Below, piece by piece: positions 1 through 10,305 of a stretch of DNA of 64,000 nucleotides; within the stretch, counting starts at the first letter, position 1; each line of letters starts with the position of its first letter. This stretch comes from an uncultured Rhodospirillales bacterium (lineage in GTDB: Bacteria > Pseudomonadota > Alphaproteobacteria > Azospirillales > Azospirillaceae), in assembly GCA_903927615.1 (NCBI GenBank), contig CAIYNU010000017.1, positions 1 to 64,000 on the forward strand. The letters are read 5' to 3'. Below the pieces are notes generated by a model that saw only the letters and a list, made by a program, of their open reading frames with translations, was not told the origin of the DNA and made no database searches. A program made the position numbers and the translations under genes.

Positions 1-200
1 GCCATGACCAAATCACAGAAATCTTTTCAAACGCTGTTTCGCTGAGCACATCGCGGGCATTGTCATCGAGCGGTCATAGATTGTTCAAATCTATATTATT
101 GACCTGTCATCGACATCTTCATACCATGACGTCGGCCTTCCGCTCCGCGCTCCTCTGCGCACCGGTGCGGGGGCTGATCGTCATTGGGGGATAAGGTGTC

Positions 201-2156
201 ATGCTGTCGAATCTTTCGATAAGTATCAGAATAGCGTCGATGGTGGTTGCCTCCCTCCTGACCATTTCTCTGCTGATTGTCGTTGTCGTGCTGGGCGAGC
301 GGGAGATTGCCAAGGCGACGACCAATCTCAACCAGTTCCAGGCGGTTTTTGATCAAACCACCAGAATCGAGCGGGGTGCCGCTCAAATGCAGCACGAAGC
401 GTACCGATTTATTGCCGATCGGGATGCCACCGCCGCCACGGCCTTTCGGACGGGGGCCCCGATGGTGGCGCAGGGTCTGGATGTGCTGCGGTCGATGCCG
501 GCTGCGGGGTCGGTTGGCGGCGAAATCGGGAGTCTGGCCGAAGGCCTGGCGGGAATTTCGGCGTTGTTCGGCCAGATTGAGGTCATTGCCGGGACTTTGG
601 GCCTGGACGACGGCAGTGGGTTGCGGGGGCAGTTGAAGGCGTCGGCGCAAGCGGTCGAGGATGAGTTGAAGCTCTGGCCGAATCTCGACAAGCTGATCGT
701 GCCGATGGTGAGCATGAGGATTCAGGAAAAGAATTTCTTTCTTTATGGCGACGCCGGAGTCATGGGGCCCTACCGTAAGGCCTTCAGCGAGTTCACCTTC
801 AAGGTCGACAGTGTCGAACTGGATGCAGAAACCAAGCAGAAATTGTCCAAGCTGGCGAAGACCTACCGTCGGGATTTTGAAACGGCGGTGGAAGCGGTGA
901 AGACGCTGCATCAGGACGTGGTGGTTTTCAACGATAAGGTCCGGGCCCTGGGGCCCCGGTTCGGGGCGATGCTGGAAACCGCGCGTCAGGGCATGACCGA
1001 GGCCACGGCGCTCCAGAAAGCCGTGCGGGATCAGGTGGTGCGCAAGTCGGCGGTGATTCTGGTGGTGTTGCTGGGTGCGTTCATGGTCATCAGTCTGATC
1101 GTCTCGCTCAGCATCACCCGGCCGCTTCGGGCCATCGAGCGGGCGATGCGGCGGTTGGCGAAGGGGGACGATGCCGAAGTGCCGGGTGTCGCGCGGGGCG
1201 ACGAGATCGGCGAGATGGCGCGCGCGGTTCAGGTGTTCAAGAACGGCCTTTCGGAACGCGCCCGGCTGGCCGCCGAACAGTTGGCCGCCCAGGAGGCGCG
1301 GGACCGGCGGGCCCGGGCGCTGGAATCCTTGATCGAGGGCTTCCAGACCACGATCATGACGGTGATCGGGACGGTGCTGTCGGCGGCCAACGATTTGAGG
1401 GTGAATTCGGAAATCATGACCCGAATCGCCGAGCAGACCAAGCGCTGCTCCGACGTGGCGGCCGCGGCGGCCAATAATGCTTCGGCCAATGTCCAGACGG
1501 TGGCCGCGGCCTCCGATCAACTGCATGTGTCGATCACCGAAATCGGGCGCCAGGTGCAGGAGACGGCCCAGATCACCGCGGCGGCGGCCAACGATGCCGC
1601 GCAAACCAACAGCAATGTCGAAGGACTGGCGATGGCCGCGCAAAGAATCGATCAAGTGGTCAAGTTGATCGAGGGCATTTCGGCACAAACCAATCTGTTG
1701 GCGCTGAACGCCACCATTGAAGCGGCGCACGCGGGCGAAGCGGGCAAGGGCTTCATCATTGTCGCCAACGAGGTCAAGAGCCTGGCGAGGAAGACCGCCG
1801 ATGCCACCCGGGAAATTGCGGCGCAGATCACCGGTATGCAGGTGATGACCGCCGGAACCGTCACGGCGGTCCGGAGCATCGGGACCACCATTGCCAGTCT
1901 TAATCAGGTCGCGGCCATTATCGCATCGGCGGTTGAAGAACAAACCGCGGCAACCAGCGAGATTGCCCGCAATATCGTGCAGGCGGCGGCCGGCACCATG
2001 GTGGTTTCGGTGAATGTGGGTGACGTCAACAGCGAAACCTCGACCACGGCGGAAACGGCGCGCCGGGTGCTGGACGCGGCGGCCGACCTGGCCCGGCAGG
2101 GCGAAATCTTGCGCCATGACGTTGAAGTCTTTGTCGAACAGGTGCGCGCCGCCTGA
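201..2156 (+). CDS. Methyl-accepting chemotaxis protein, transmembrane
   Basis: Chemoreceptor of 651 residues that would pass ligand binding outside the cell to CheA. Visible parts: a first membrane helix at about residues 10-32, a helical periplasmic region of about 250 residues, a second helix at about 284-308, a HAMP segment, and the MCP signalling hairpin around residue 494 ([20 protein letters not shown]). The usual EAARAGE is EAAHAGE here. The ATG at 201 follows AAGGTG with short spacing. No Cache or PAS signature is obvious in the sensor region, so the ligand is unknown. It is transcribed alone, upstream of murI and not obviously part of that operon. Family assignment is secure; specificity is not. 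Confidence 0.95.
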   Translation: MLSNLSISIRIASMVVASLLTISLLIVVVVLGEREIAKATTNLNQFQAVFDQTTRIERGAAQMQHEAYRFIADRDATAATAFRTGAPMVAQGLDVLRSMPAAGSVGGEIGSLAEGLAGISALFGQIEVIAGTLGLDDGSGLRGQLKASAQAVEDELKLWPNLDKLIVPMVSMRIQEKNFFLYGDAGVMGPYRKAFSEFTFKVDSVELDAETKQKLSKLAKTYRRDFETAVEAVKTLHQDVVVFNDKVRALGPRFGAMLETARQGMTEATALQKAVRDQVVRKSAVILVVLLGAFMVISLIVSLSITRPLRAIERAMRRLAKGDDAEVPGVARGDEIGEMARAVQVFKNGLSERARLAAEQLAAQEARDRRARALESLIEGFQTTIMTVIGTVLSAANDLRVNSEIMTRIAEQTKRCSDVAAAAANNASANVQTVAAASDQLHVSITEIGRQVQETAQITAAAANDAAQTNSNVEGLAMAAQRIDQVVKLIEGISAQTNLLALNATIEAAHAGEAGKGFIIVANEVKSLARKTADATREIAAQITGMQVMTAGTVTAVRSIGTTIASLNQVAAIIASAVEEQTAATSEIARNIVQAAAGTMVVSVNVGDVNSETSTTAETARRVLDAAADLARQGEILRHDVEVFVEQVRAA

Positions 2157-2307
2157 GCGGGTTTCCCGGTTCCGGTTTCAAGGCCTGTGCTTTCACGATC
2201 ACGCACCGGCGCCCAAATCGGCGATGGTTCGGGGTCCTGCCTTGTGTGGTGACAGAGCCCGGGGCTACTGTTGCGGACTCCAGCCGATGCCACACGGGCG
2301 AGGGGAC

Positions 2308-3231
2308 ATGATCGGCGTATTTGATTCCGGATTCGGCGGCCTGACCATTCACGAGGCCCTGATCCGGCGCCTGCCCGGATTGAGCTTTGTCTATCTCGGC
2401 GATCACCGCAACGCGCCCTACGGCAGCCGTTCGCCCGACGAGATTTTGGAGTTTACCCGCCACAACACCGACGTGCTGTTTTCCCGCGGTTGTCGGCTGG
2501 TGATCATCGCCTGCAATACCGCGTCGGCGGTGGCGTTACATCATCTTCAGTGTTACTGGCTGCCCACGGCTTGGCCCGGCCGGAATATTCTTGGCATCAT
2601 CGTGCCGACCATCGAGGCCGCGACCCAGGTTCCCTGGGCCATCAATTATCCGGTGTATCCGCAGATGTACGCCAGCCACACGGTGGCGATCTTCGCGACC
2701 CCGCGGACGGTGGAAAGCCAGACCTATCCGGTGGAGATCAACAAGCGTTGCCCCGATGTTGAGGTGCAGCAGCAGGCCTGCCCGGAGCTGGCCGGCGCCA
2801 TCGAAGCCGCAGCCTATCCCGGCCGCTTGCGAGAGCTGGTGCAAGGCTATGTCGGGCGTCTGTTGTCGGCCACGGGGGGGCGGGAGCCGGAAACCGCGAT
2901 TCTGGGCTGCACCCATTACCCGCTGGTCAAGGAACTGTTCCGGGAAGCCTTGCCTGCCGGGGTTCGTCTGCTGTGCCAGCCCAGTGCCGTCGCCAACAGC
3001 CTGGAACATTATTTGCGTCGGCATCCGGAGTATTTGGACACCATGCCCGACACGCCGCGCCGGCAGTATCTGACCACCGGGGATGCCGCTGCCGTGACCG
3101 CGCGGTCGGCGGGGTTTCTGGGGCGCACCATCATGTTCCAGGGGGTGGGGGGGCGAGTCCCTGTGAAGCCTCAGGCGTTCCGGGGCTTTGCTCCCGAACC
3201 GCACTGGGGCCGGGGGAGCCAGGCTTCATGA
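2308..3231 (+). CDS. murI: Glutamate racemase
   Basis: Interconverts L- and D-glutamate, supplying D-glutamate for peptidoglycan in the cytoplasm. The protein has 307 residues with the N-terminal FDSGFGG motif and the two catalytic cysteines in IIACNTASA (Cys69) and LGCTHYPL (Cys201). The reading frame extends upstream, but the ATG at 2308 follows a GAGGGG ribosome site and starts directly on the conserved [11 protein letters not shown], so it is preferred over an in-frame ATG at 2287. The stop overlaps the start of trmFO (ATGA), which indicates translational coupling. The stretch between the two cysteines is somewhat longer than in typical MurI; aspartate racemase is a weaker alternative. 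Confidence 0.88.
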   Translation: MIGVFDSGFGGLTIHEALIRRLPGLSFVYLGDHRNAPYGSRSPDEILEFTRHNTDVLFSRGCRLVIIACNTASAVALHHLQCYWLPTAWPGRNILGIIVPTIEAATQVPWAINYPVYPQMYASHTVAIFATPRTVESQTYPVEINKRCPDVEVQQQACPELAGAIEAAAYPGRLRELVQGYVGRLLSATGGREPETAILGCTHYPLVKELFREALPAGVRLLCQPSAVANSLEHYLRRHPEYLDTMPDTPRRQYLTTGDAAAVTARSAGFLGRTIMFQGVGGRVPVKPQAFRGFAPEPHWGRGSQAS

Positions 3232-4580
3232 CGGAGCCGGTTCATGTGATTGGCGGCGGATTGGCGGGATGCGAGGCGACCTGGCAACTGGTTGAGGCTG
3301 GGATTCCGGTGGTGCTGCACGAAATGCGGCCGATCCGCCGGACCGAGGCCCACGCCACCGACCGGCTGGCCGAATTGGTGTGCTCGAATTCCCTGCGCTC
3401 CGACGATGCCGAGTTCAATGCCGTGGGCGTGCTTCACGCCGAGTTGCGGCGGTTGGGTTCGCTGATCCTGGCTATGGCCGATCGCCACGCGGTGCCGGCG
3501 GGCGGGGCGCTGGCGGTGGATCGCGACGCCTTCGCCGAAGCCGTGACCGAAGCGGTGACGAGTCATCCGCTGGTGACGCTGGAACGCGGCGAGGTGGCCG
3601 GCTTGCCGCCGCCCGGCTGGCATCAGGTCATCGTCGCCACCGGACCGTTGACCTCGCCCGCGTTGGCCCAGGCGATCCGGGACCTGACCGGGGCCGAATC
3701 CCTGGCGTTTTTCGACGCCATCGCGCCCATCGTCCATACCGGGTCCATCGATCTGACCAAGGCGTGGTTCCAGTCGCGGTACGACAAGCCCGGGCCGTCC
3801 GGCAACGGGCGCGACTACATCAACTGCGCCTTTGACCGCGAGCAATATCTGGCGTTTCTGGAAGCCCTGCATGCCGCGCCCAAGATGGCCTTTCGGGACT
3901 GGGAACAGGATACGCCCTATTTCGAAGGCTGCCTGCCCATCGAAGAAATGGCGGCCCGGGGCGCCGACACCCTGCGCTATGGCCCGATGAAGCCGGTCGG
4001 CCTGACCGATCCCCACACCGGCCGCCGGCCCTACGCGGTGGTGCAATTGCGCCAGGATAATGCGCTGGCGACGCTCTACAATCTGGTGGGATTCCAAACC
4101 AAACTGCTGCACGCCGAACAGGTGCGGGTGTTTCGCATGATTCCCGGCCTGGAGCGGGCGGAGTTCGCCCGGTTGGGTGGCTTGCACCGCAACACCTTCA
4201 TCAACAGTCCGCGCCTGCTGGATGCGACCCTGCGCCTTAAGGGTGATCCGCGCCTGCGGTTTGCCGGCCAGATCACCGGCTGCGAGGGCTATGTGGAAAG
4301 CACCGCCGTCGGCCTGCTGGCCGGTCGCTTCGCGGTGGCCGACCACCGGGGCCAGGCGCCGCGGCTGCCGCCGCCGACCACCGCGCTGGGCGCCTTGCTC
4401 GGCCATCTCACCGGCGGCGCCGATGCCGAGAGTTTCCAGCCCATGAACATCAATTTCGGCCTGTTTCCGCCGGTGCCCGACGCCCTGCGCGGCCGGGCGC
4501 GGAAACAGGCGCTGGCCCGGCGGGCGCTGGCGGATCTTGAGGGGTTCTGCGAGGGTGTCGCCCCACCGGCGCCGGGATAA
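3228..4580 (+). CDS. trmFO: Folate-dependent tRNA (uracil-54-C5)-methyltransferase TrmFO
   Basis: FAD enzyme that makes ribothymidine at position 54 of the tRNA T-loop using methylenetetrahydrofolate. It has 450 residues, the normal family size. The N-terminus carries the dinucleotide-binding motif [13 protein letters not shown], followed by the family-typical [16 protein letters not shown] and the later YGPMKPVGL and [12 protein letters not shown] segments. The start at 3228 overlaps the murI stop by four bases (ATGA). Convergent with the SLATT-like gene downstream, with only 10 bases between stops. The family (formerly Gid) is unmistakable. Confidence 0.95.
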   Translation: MTEPVHVIGGGLAGCEATWQLVEAGIPVVLHEMRPIRRTEAHATDRLAELVCSNSLRSDDAEFNAVGVLHAELRRLGSLILAMADRHAVPAGGALAVDRDAFAEAVTEAVTSHPLVTLERGEVAGLPPPGWHQVIVATGPLTSPALAQAIRDLTGAESLAFFDAIAPIVHTGSIDLTKAWFQSRYDKPGPSGNGRDYINCAFDREQYLAFLEALHAAPKMAFRDWEQDTPYFEGCLPIEEMAARGADTLRYGPMKPVGLTDPHTGRRPYAVVQLRQDNALATLYNLVGFQTKLLHAEQVRVFRMIPGLERAEFARLGGLHRNTFINSPRLLDATLRLKGDPRLRFAGQITGCEGYVESTAVGLLAGRFAVADHRGQAPRLPPPTTALGALLGHLTGGADAESFQPMNINFGLFPPVPDALRGRARKQALARRALADLEGFCEGVAPPAPG

Positions 4581-4590
4581 GGCCGATCTG

Positions 4591-5499
4591 TCAGGGTTCG
4601 CCGTGCGGTTTCTCGGTAAACTTGACCAGCCAACTTTGATTCTCGACCGAGATGGTGTCTTCACAAGATTTGACGAAGGTTGACCAATCGGTTTCGGTTT
4701 TCGCATCGGTTCGGCTGCGCCACTCAATGACAAGGTCTTCAAGGCGGGTGGCGGTTGCGACGTAACTCAGGACGATGAAGTCATAACGGTTGGCGGCGAT
4801 GTGAGCCGCGAGCGAGGTGCCGAGCGTCGTGACCGTCGCGGTCCATACCCCGAAATTGCCGGCAATTCCGTTATTACCCAAGGCGGTAGCGAGGACGCCC
4901 AGGAGTGTTCCCAAAATTCCGAGGAGAAGCTCGGTATTCCGAAGAAAATTAAGCCTTTTAGTGTAATGCCTTGCTTTTTCTCGATAAAATTTTTCGATCT
5001 GTTTGTTTACTCTTATTATTATATACTCATCATGCGATAACAATGGAGGTGATGTAATATCCCTGACATCAATAATAGCAGTATGGTGTTGTATATTATC
5101 AGCAGAGTGTTGGATGTCGCTGGTTTTTCTAAAAAGAATATTAAGGGCATTTGCGCCGAGATATGGGTTGGCTTGAGCACAAAAGGTATAGACTTCCGCT
5201 TTAATCGCTTCCGAGACAGAGCGCGCCCGCGTCCAGGCGCGGATCGCGTCCGGCGTCAAACGGCTCTTGGTGATAGCGACGGCCAGGGCCAACAGGCACG
5301 CCCCGATGGCCGCGCAAGCCGTCCTCCAATCCGGAGCGGTGGCCAGAATGGTTCCGGCACCGGTCTCGGCTACCGCCCCCATGACGCTGAAGGCCAGTGC
5401 GGCGGCGCGGGCGGTTTCAATCGAGGCCTTGAGACGGTCGGCCGCGCGGGACCATGCCGCCTGACGTTTCCAGATGGTGGTGAGGACGTCGTCACACAT
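4591..5499 (-). CDS. Double SLATT-like (DUF4231-type) four-helix membrane protein
   Basis: Protein of 302 residues with two helix pairs, at about 33-51/62-78 and 190-207/217-235, separated by a cytoplasmic-looking helical linker. This duplicated two-helix layout, followed by a helical tail, matches SLATT-domain (DUF4231) proteins. SLATT units are predicted pore-forming effectors of nucleotide-signal defence systems; that is family knowledge, not shown here. The ATG at 5499 has GGGAG eight bases upstream and is preferred to an ATG at 5532. The middle (about 4930-5200) is clearly AT-richer than its neighbours, suggesting transfer. No SMODS, SLOG or nuclease gene lies beside it, so it is an orphan. 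It could instead be a housekeeping membrane protein. Confidence 0.6.
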   Translation of the reverse strand: MCDDVLTTIWKRQAAWSRAADRLKASIETARAAALAFSVMGAVAETGAGTILATAPDWRTACAAIGACLLALAVAITKSRLTPDAIRAWTRARSVSEAIKAEVYTFCAQANPYLGANALNILFRKTSDIQHSADNIQHHTAIIDVRDITSPPLLSHDEYIIIRVNKQIEKFYREKARHYTKRLNFLRNTELLLGILGTLLGVLATALGNNGIAGNFGVWTATVTTLGTSLAAHIAANRYDFIVLSYVATATRLEDLVIEWRSRTDAKTETDWSTFVKSCEDTISVENQSWLVKFTEKPHGEP

Positions 5500-5607
5500 G
5501 CGGTTTACTCCCGTCGGTAGACCGAGCACCATGTTTCGGGAAGGCCTGATCCCCTAAGAGTCCGTATGGGTGTGGCTGATGAATATGCTTTTATGCGAAA
5601 CGTCGGG

Positions 5608-5636
5608 CATCGCGAACCACCCCCATCGCGAACCAC
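5608..5636. repeat. 13-bp direct repeat, period 16
   Basis: CATCGCGAACCAC occurs at 5608-5620 and again at 5624-5636, in the 220-base gap between the SLATT-like gene start and the ribA stop. One of several short exact duplications in intergenic DNA of this window. No function is visible. Confidence 0.8.
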
Positions 5637-5719
5637 TCCAGGAGCATGATTCGACCCTAGTCCATCAACCGGGCGGTCGGCAAGCGATCCTTGCAACCGT
5701 GTGGCCGAGCGGAAAACCC

Positions 5720-6868
5720 TCAGAACAGGTGACCGCTCCGGGAGGCCTTGGTTTTGAGATAGGCTTCGTTGTGGTCGTTGCTGGGAATGATGTGGGGCAC
5801 CCGTTCCACCACCTGGATGCCACACCGGGCCAGTTGGGCCATCTTGTCGGGATTGTTGGTCATCAACCGCACCCGGTCGAAGCCGAGCCGGCGCAACATT
5901 TCCGCCGCCGGAAGATAGAGGCGTTCGTCGGCATCGAACCCGAGCCGTTCATTGGCGTCGAGGGTGTCGTAACCCTGGTCCTGGAGCTGGTAGGCCCGCA
6001 GCTTGTTGACCAGGCCGATGCCGCGCCCCTCTTGGGCCAGATACAGCACGATGCCGCTGCCCAGGGCCGAGATGTCGGCGATGGCCCGGCGCAACTGGTC
6101 GCCGCAGTCGCAGCGCAGCGAACCCAACAGGTCGCCGGTGAAGCATTCCGAATGCAACCGGACCAGCACCGGCTCGCCGGTCCGGGGTTCGCCGATGACG
6201 ATGGCCAGGTGTTCGTGACCGCCGTTGCTGGGGCGGAAGGCGATGATCCGGGCATCGGGCGCTTCGGCCAGCGGCACCCGCGCCTCGGCCACCGGCCGCA
6301 ACGCCTGTGCCGCCTGACGTTGGTATTCGGCGATGTCGGCGTCGGTGACCAGCCGCAGGTCGTGGCGTTGACACCAGGCCGGGTCTGGCCGTCGTCCGGG
6401 CTCGACCACAGCCAGGACCGCGGTGGGCAACAGGGCGGCCAGTTTGGTCAGGCGAACCGCGGCGATGGCGTGGGCATCGGCCTCGCCCACCGTCATCACC
6501 GTGGGACTCGGTTCCGCGGCGGCCTTGTCGGCGGCAGGCGGTCGTCGGCCCGGTTCGACCAGCGCATGGATGGTGCCGACAGTCAGTTCCGCCGCCGGGG
6601 TCAGCGAGACCACGCCGGGACCGGCTTGGGCGATCAGGCCGACGGCGGCGGCGCGCCAGCGGGTGAGCGCCAACATCGGCGCCGTACCCGCCAGCAACCG
6701 CAACCGTGCCAGGGCTTCAGGGGTCAGCGTTTCCACCGCCAGCGTCAGGACCAGCCGGCCGGTGTCGTCGGCGATGGCGACGGGTTCGCCGCATCGGAGG
6801 GCGACCCGGGCGCGATCCACCAGGCGCAAGGCGTGGGCGTTGGTGTCAGGGGGGGTGGGCAAGGGCAT
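5720..6868 (-). CDS. ribA: GTP cyclohydrolase II with degenerate RibB-like N-terminal half
   Basis: First committed step of riboflavin synthesis: GTP to 2,5-diamino-6-ribosylamino-4-pyrimidinone phosphate. The C-terminal half (about residues 190-382) has the zinc-binding HSECFTGDLLGSLRCDCG and the AQEGRGIGL motif of GTP cyclohydrolase II. The N-terminal ~185 residues align in position with the dihydroxybutanone-phosphate synthase (RibB) half of RibBA fusions, but I see none of its acidic active-site signatures, so that half is probably structural. The ATG at 6868 is chosen over a TTG at 6892; neither has a strong ribosome site. Divergent from the response regulator at 7098. Confidence 0.88.
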   Translation of the reverse strand: MPLPTPPDTNAHALRLVDRARVALRCGEPVAIADDTGRLVLTLAVETLTPEALARLRLLAGTAPMLALTRWRAAAVGLIAQAGPGVVSLTPAAELTVGTIHALVEPGRRPPAADKAAAEPSPTVMTVGEADAHAIAAVRLTKLAALLPTAVLAVVEPGRRPDPAWCQRHDLRLVTDADIAEYQRQAAQALRPVAEARVPLAEAPDARIIAFRPSNGGHEHLAIVIGEPRTGEPVLVRLHSECFTGDLLGSLRCDCGDQLRRAIADISALGSGIVLYLAQEGRGIGLVNKLRAYQLQDQGYDTLDANERLGFDADERLYLPAAEMLRRLGFDRVRLMTNNPDKMAQLARCGIQVVERVPHIIPSNDHNEAYLKTKASRSGHLF

Positions 6869-7097
6869 GTGCCAAAAACGTGAGGGGGGCAAAAACGAGA
6901 GGAGCGGACGGCAGGTCCGATCGCGGCGGCGTCAAGGCAGTTGGCGAACGCGGTCGGACGTCACCCCGACCACGGTTGGCACGAAAGCCTATCCGGGGCG
7001 CGGCGTAAAAGCAAAAGCACGATTTGCAGGTCAGCGCGGTCGATTGCCGCCAGCGATCGGGATATGATGCCGACACGGCAGCCAATGCGGACGGATC

Positions 7098-7787
7098 ATG
7101 ACGCCGGTCAAACGGATTCTTCTGGTGGACCACGACGGGCCGTTGCGGCAGTCGCTGGCAGAACAATTGCGGCTCAACGAAGAGTTCGAGACCGACGAGG
7201 CCGCGACCGCGGAGGCCGCCCTGGCGCGGGTCCGCGATCGCCCATTCGATGCCATTCTGCTGGATATCGGTCTGCCCGACATGGATGGCCGGGATCTGTG
7301 CCGGATGATGCGGCACGCCGGCATGCGCGGCCCGGTGATCCTGTTGACGGCCGCCGGAGCCGCGGCCGACGCCGGGCGCGACCGTGACTCGGGGGCCAGC
7401 GACTTTGTCGCCAAGCCCTTCCGGTTGGGGGTGCTGCTGGCCCGCCTGCGCATCCAATTGCGCCAGTTCGAACAAAAGGAACAAGCGGTCGTCGTCATCG
7501 GTCCCTATAGTTTCCAGCCGGCGGCCAAGCTGCTTCAGGACCCGCAGGCGAACCGTAAAGTCCGACTGACCGAAAAAGAAACGGCGATCCTGAAATACCT
7601 TTACGCCGTCGGCCAGAAAGTGGTCGGGCGGGACGTCCTGCTTGGCGAGGTTTGGGGCTATCACGCCGGCGTCACCACCCACACCCTGGAGACTCACGTC
7701 TACCGTCTGCGTCGGAAAATCGAGGTGGACCCGGCCAACGCCCGGATTTTGGTCACCGAACCCGGTGGCTATCGACTGATGCCCTAA
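7098..7787 (+). CDS. OmpR/PhoB-family response regulator
   Basis: DNA-binding response regulator of 229 residues. The receiver domain (about 5-120) has the acidic pocket VDHD (Asp11, Asp13), the phospho-acceptor Asp56 in LLDIGLPDMDG and the conserved Lys in FVAKPF. The winged-helix output domain (about 130-229) includes LTEKETAILKYL and THTLETHVYRLRRKI, typical of the OmpR subfamily. No cognate kinase is adjacent, so it is an orphan regulator. It converges with the gene at 7801, with 13 bases between stops. Confidence 0.94.
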   Translation: MTPVKRILLVDHDGPLRQSLAEQLRLNEEFETDEAATAEAALARVRDRPFDAILLDIGLPDMDGRDLCRMMRHAGMRGPVILLTAAGAAADAGRDRDSGASDFVAKPFRLGVLLARLRIQLRQFEQKEQAVVVIGPYSFQPAAKLLQDPQANRKVRLTEKETAILKYLYAVGQKVVGRDVLLGEVWGYHAGVTTHTLETHVYRLRRKIEVDPANARILVTEPGGYRLMP

Positions 7788-7800
7788 GCCGCAGCGGTCG

Positions 7801-8502
7801 TCAGCCGTGGCGCACGCCATCGGCGATGCCACGGTTGGACAGGCGGCTGAACAGGCGGCGGCTGCGTGTCTGAACCCGGCTCAGGTGCTGGTTCCGGTCG
7901 GCCTGGGCCAGCCGTCGGCGCCAGTAGCCGACGGCGTGGGGAGGGGTGCCGACCCGGCGGGCGATTTCCCGGTCGCTCCAGTTGGCGGTGGCGGGATCCC
8001 GCAGCAGGTCGATCAGGGTCTGCCGCTTGTCGGTGGCCGCGGGTTGGGGCCGATGGCTTTCCAGGGCTTTGCCGACATCCCACAATTGTTCCGCGGTTTC
8101 GCGCGCCAACTGGTGCCAGCGTTTGGTTTCCTGACGCTGGCGGGTCAACTCGGCCCGCTCCCGGGCCAGGTTTTGCTCCAATTCCTGGACCCGTGCTTCA
8201 AGCGCCCGGACCTGGCGGCGCAGGGACTCCGTTTCGGGGCCGTCGGCCGGGCCCGAGGCGGTTTGGGACGGCTCCGGTCGCGGCGAGTCCCGTTTTGACG
8301 TTGACTGGCGCGCGAGTGCGGCCAGGTCGCGAAAATTTAATCCGGCGCGCGTCAGCATGATGCGAGCGGCGCGCAACGCCGACTGCGCCTCTCCGTGGTG
8401 TTCGGATTCCGCAAGGGCGATTACTTTGGCGAATTTCTCAGGATCCATCGCTCTTTTGATACCGGCCGCCATCAGTTTCCGTGGGCTTCGCCTGCCGCCC
8501 AT
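7801..8502 (-). CDS. DUF2786-like N-terminus, coiled coil and helix-turn-helix protein
   Basis: Not confidently recognised. The 233-residue frame starts with a block resembling DUF2786 (FAKVIALAESEHHGEAQSAL, then a helix with GLNFRDL), continues with a strong coiled coil at about 90-135 (ETESLRRQVRALEARVQELE) and ends with a putative helix-turn-helix (WSDREIARRVGTPPHAVGYW, about 180-200). The last feature suggests DNA binding, possibly a replication-initiator-like or transcription accessory role; this is inference. The start is uncertain: in-frame ATGs lie at 8472 and 8448, and the recognisable block begins at the latter. Same strand as, and just downstream of, yggS. Confidence 0.75.
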   Translation of the reverse strand: MGGRRSPRKLMAAGIKRAMDPEKFAKVIALAESEHHGEAQSALRAARIMLTRAGLNFRDLAALARQSTSKRDSPRPEPSQTASGPADGPETESLRRQVRALEARVQELEQNLARERAELTRQRQETKRWHQLARETAEQLWDVGKALESHRPQPAATDKRQTLIDLLRDPATANWSDREIARRVGTPPHAVGYWRRRLAQADRNQHLSRVQTRSRRLFSRLSNRGIADGVRHG

Positions 8503-8558
8503 CGCCCGAATGCCTTATACCACATTTTGGATAGGGGCGAGAAAGACCAATTGTCCGG

Positions 8559-9302
8559 TTAGCCCTCGAGCCCCGGACGGGAGCCAAAGATCGCGGTACC
8601 GATTCGAACGTGGGTGGCGCCGAAGCGGACTGCCAACCCATAGTCACTGCTCATGCCCATGCTGATCTCGGCCAGGCCGTGCCGACGCGCCAGATCGGCA
8701 AGCAGAGCGAAATGAAGGGCCGGGTCTTCGTCCTGGGGCGGAATCGCCATCAGGCCGGTGACGGGCAAGCGGTACTGGTCGCGGCAGAGGGTCAGCAAGG
8801 CCGGCAGATCGGCGGGACCGACCCCGGCCTTCTGGGGTTCCTCGCCGGTATTGACCTCCAGGTAACAGCGCAGCCGTCGGCCACTGTTCGCCATTTCGGC
8901 GGCCAAGGCCGCCGCCAGCTTGGGCCGGTCAACGGTCTCGATCACGTCAAACAGGGCGACCGCTTCCTTGACCTTGTTGGTTTGGAGCGGGCCGATCAGG
9001 TGCAACTCCAGATCGGGATGGCGGCTGCGCAGATCCGGCCATTTTGCGGCGGCCTCCTGCACCCGGTTTTCACCGAACACCCGCTGTCCGGCCGCGAGCG
9101 CCACCTCGAGTCGCTCCGCCGGTTGGGTTTTGCTCACCGCCACCAGCGTGACTGCTCCGGCGGCGCGTCCGGCGTCCGCGGCGGCCTGACGAATCTCTTG
9201 CCGAACGGCGGCCAGCGCCGCCACCACCGGGTCGGTGCCGGCAGGGACGGTCGGGGGGGCGGGATGATGGTCGCGACGGCTTGCGTGGTCTGGCGTCTGC
9301 AC
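8559..9302 (-). CDS. yggS: YggS/PROSC-family PLP-binding homeostasis protein
   Basis: Single-domain pyridoxal-phosphate carrier that buffers PLP and affects amino-acid metabolism. The 247-residue protein shows the family block VTLVAVSKTQPAE (PLP lysine), FGENRVQEAAAKW, LHLIGPLQTNKVK and the C-terminal LSM-type SMGMSSDYGLAVRFGATHVR. Translation appears to start at a GTG at 9302 with AGGGGA upstream. Divergent from the secreted protein at 9386; the 83-base gap must hold both promoters. Confidence 0.93.
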   Translation of the reverse strand: MQTPDHASRRDHHPAPPTVPAGTDPVVAALAAVRQEIRQAAADAGRAAGAVTLVAVSKTQPAERLEVALAAGQRVFGENRVQEAAAKWPDLRSRHPDLELHLIGPLQTNKVKEAVALFDVIETVDRPKLAAALAAEMANSGRRLRCYLEVNTGEEPQKAGVGPADLPALLTLCRDQYRLPVTGLMAIPPQDEDPALHFALLADLARRHGLAEISMGMSSDYGLAVRFGATHVRIGTAIFGSRPGLEG

Positions 9303-9385
9303 CGAAGTCCCCTATCCGAGTCTGGACCTTTTTTTGTCCCCGCTATATAGAGGGCCCTGGCAACCGACGGGAAGAGGGTTATTCC

Positions 9386-9892
9386 ATGCGCATAGGAGCC
9401 TTGGGTCTTTGGGGCCTTTGTTGTCTCTTGGGCTTGGCGATGGTGCCGGCGGCGGCCTGGGCCGAAAGCGGACCGACCAAATCGGGGTCCCTGCCGTTGG
9501 CTTCGGGTTCGGCGCTGGCCGGCCTGGGGTTCGGCGATCGACCGTATGTTCTTCAGGACGATGGCACCTTTTTTGATACGATGAATCGCATTGCCGCCGA
9601 GTCCCGTCGGTCGTGCGGCCCGATGGAAAGCTTCGGGTGGGAGATTGACGGCGAGGTTCAGACTCACGTCGACAAACTGAGCGGCTCGTTGCTCGGTTCC
9701 TTGCGCGGGGCAAAATTCCTGGTCAAGGACCTTAAGAGCAAGGTGCTTCCGGTGAGCGACATGATCCTGGCCTATACCGCCGAGCGCACCGATAAACGAT
9801 TGCAGGTGCTGTTGGCGCTGAGCCCACCCCGGAGTCGCGACGAAAAGACCGAACTGGTTCTTTTGATTTGCGATACCTCCCAGTCGAAATAG
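9386..9892 (+). CDS. Small exported protein of unknown function
   Basis: Unrecognised 168-residue protein. A clear signal peptide covers residues 1-26 (hydrophobic core LGLWGLCCLLGLAMV, cleavage after AWA). The mature part has no repeats or membrane segment; a stretch around 85-165 (SDMILAYTAERTDKRLQVLL) looks like a mixed alpha/beta fold. The ATG at 9386 has GAAGAGGG upstream. It is divergent from yggS. A periplasmic location is inferred; no function can be assigned. Confidence 0.8.
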   Translation: MRIGALGLWGLCCLLGLAMVPAAAWAESGPTKSGSLPLASGSALAGLGFGDRPYVLQDDGTFFDTMNRIAAESRRSCGPMESFGWEIDGEVQTHVDKLSGSLLGSLRGAKFLVKDLKSKVLPVSDMILAYTAERTDKRLQVLLALSPPRSRDEKTELVLLICDTSQSK

Positions 9893-10305
9893 CGGCGGCT
9901 TCGATTGCCGGTGCCGGCCGCGGGTCCGGCGTCGGGCGGGGGACGGCCGGGCTTGCTGTCGGGGCAGGACGGCGACGTCGATAGTCCGACGGTGTGTCGC
10001 CCGATCAAATTCTTGTATTAAGAAGGCGAAAGGACCCGATCTGCCGGTTCTCGTTGCGTAGTGTCCCCGTTTGGCAAAAAAGAGTTGGCATTTTTTCCCG
10101 ACCAGAGTATGCGAAAGGGATCATCGGGATTGGATGTTGGACTTGGGGCGGAAACCGTGGGGCGATGGCGACCGGGGCGTTGGGGTCGATGAATCCCGGT
10201 GTTGACGGGGAGGGCGATCTTGGTCACAAATGACGTGGTTCAAGACCGGCAGGATACCGGAATGTTATCAAGCGTTGACGTGGCGGGAAGCGCAGGTTGG
10301 GTATC
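9893..10305. other. Intergenic region, no supported gene
   Basis: About 410 bases between the exported protein and the next gene. Short open frames on both strands overlap one another and lack ribosome sites or credible composition. A small TTCTT/AAGAA inverted repeat is present near 10014-10026 but has no T-tract. Presumably it holds the promoter of the gene at 10306. Confidence 0.5.

Noticed and set aside
96-2117. Long minus-strand frame antisense to the first chemoreceptor
   Set aside because: Its product is dominated by His, Arg and Gly, the typical antisense shadow of a GC-rich gene, while the plus strand encodes a complete chemoreceptor.
9994-10233. Plus-strand frame of 79 codons in the 9.9-10.3 kb gap
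   Set aside because: Overlaps an equally long minus-strand frame and neither has a ribosome site or protein-like composition.
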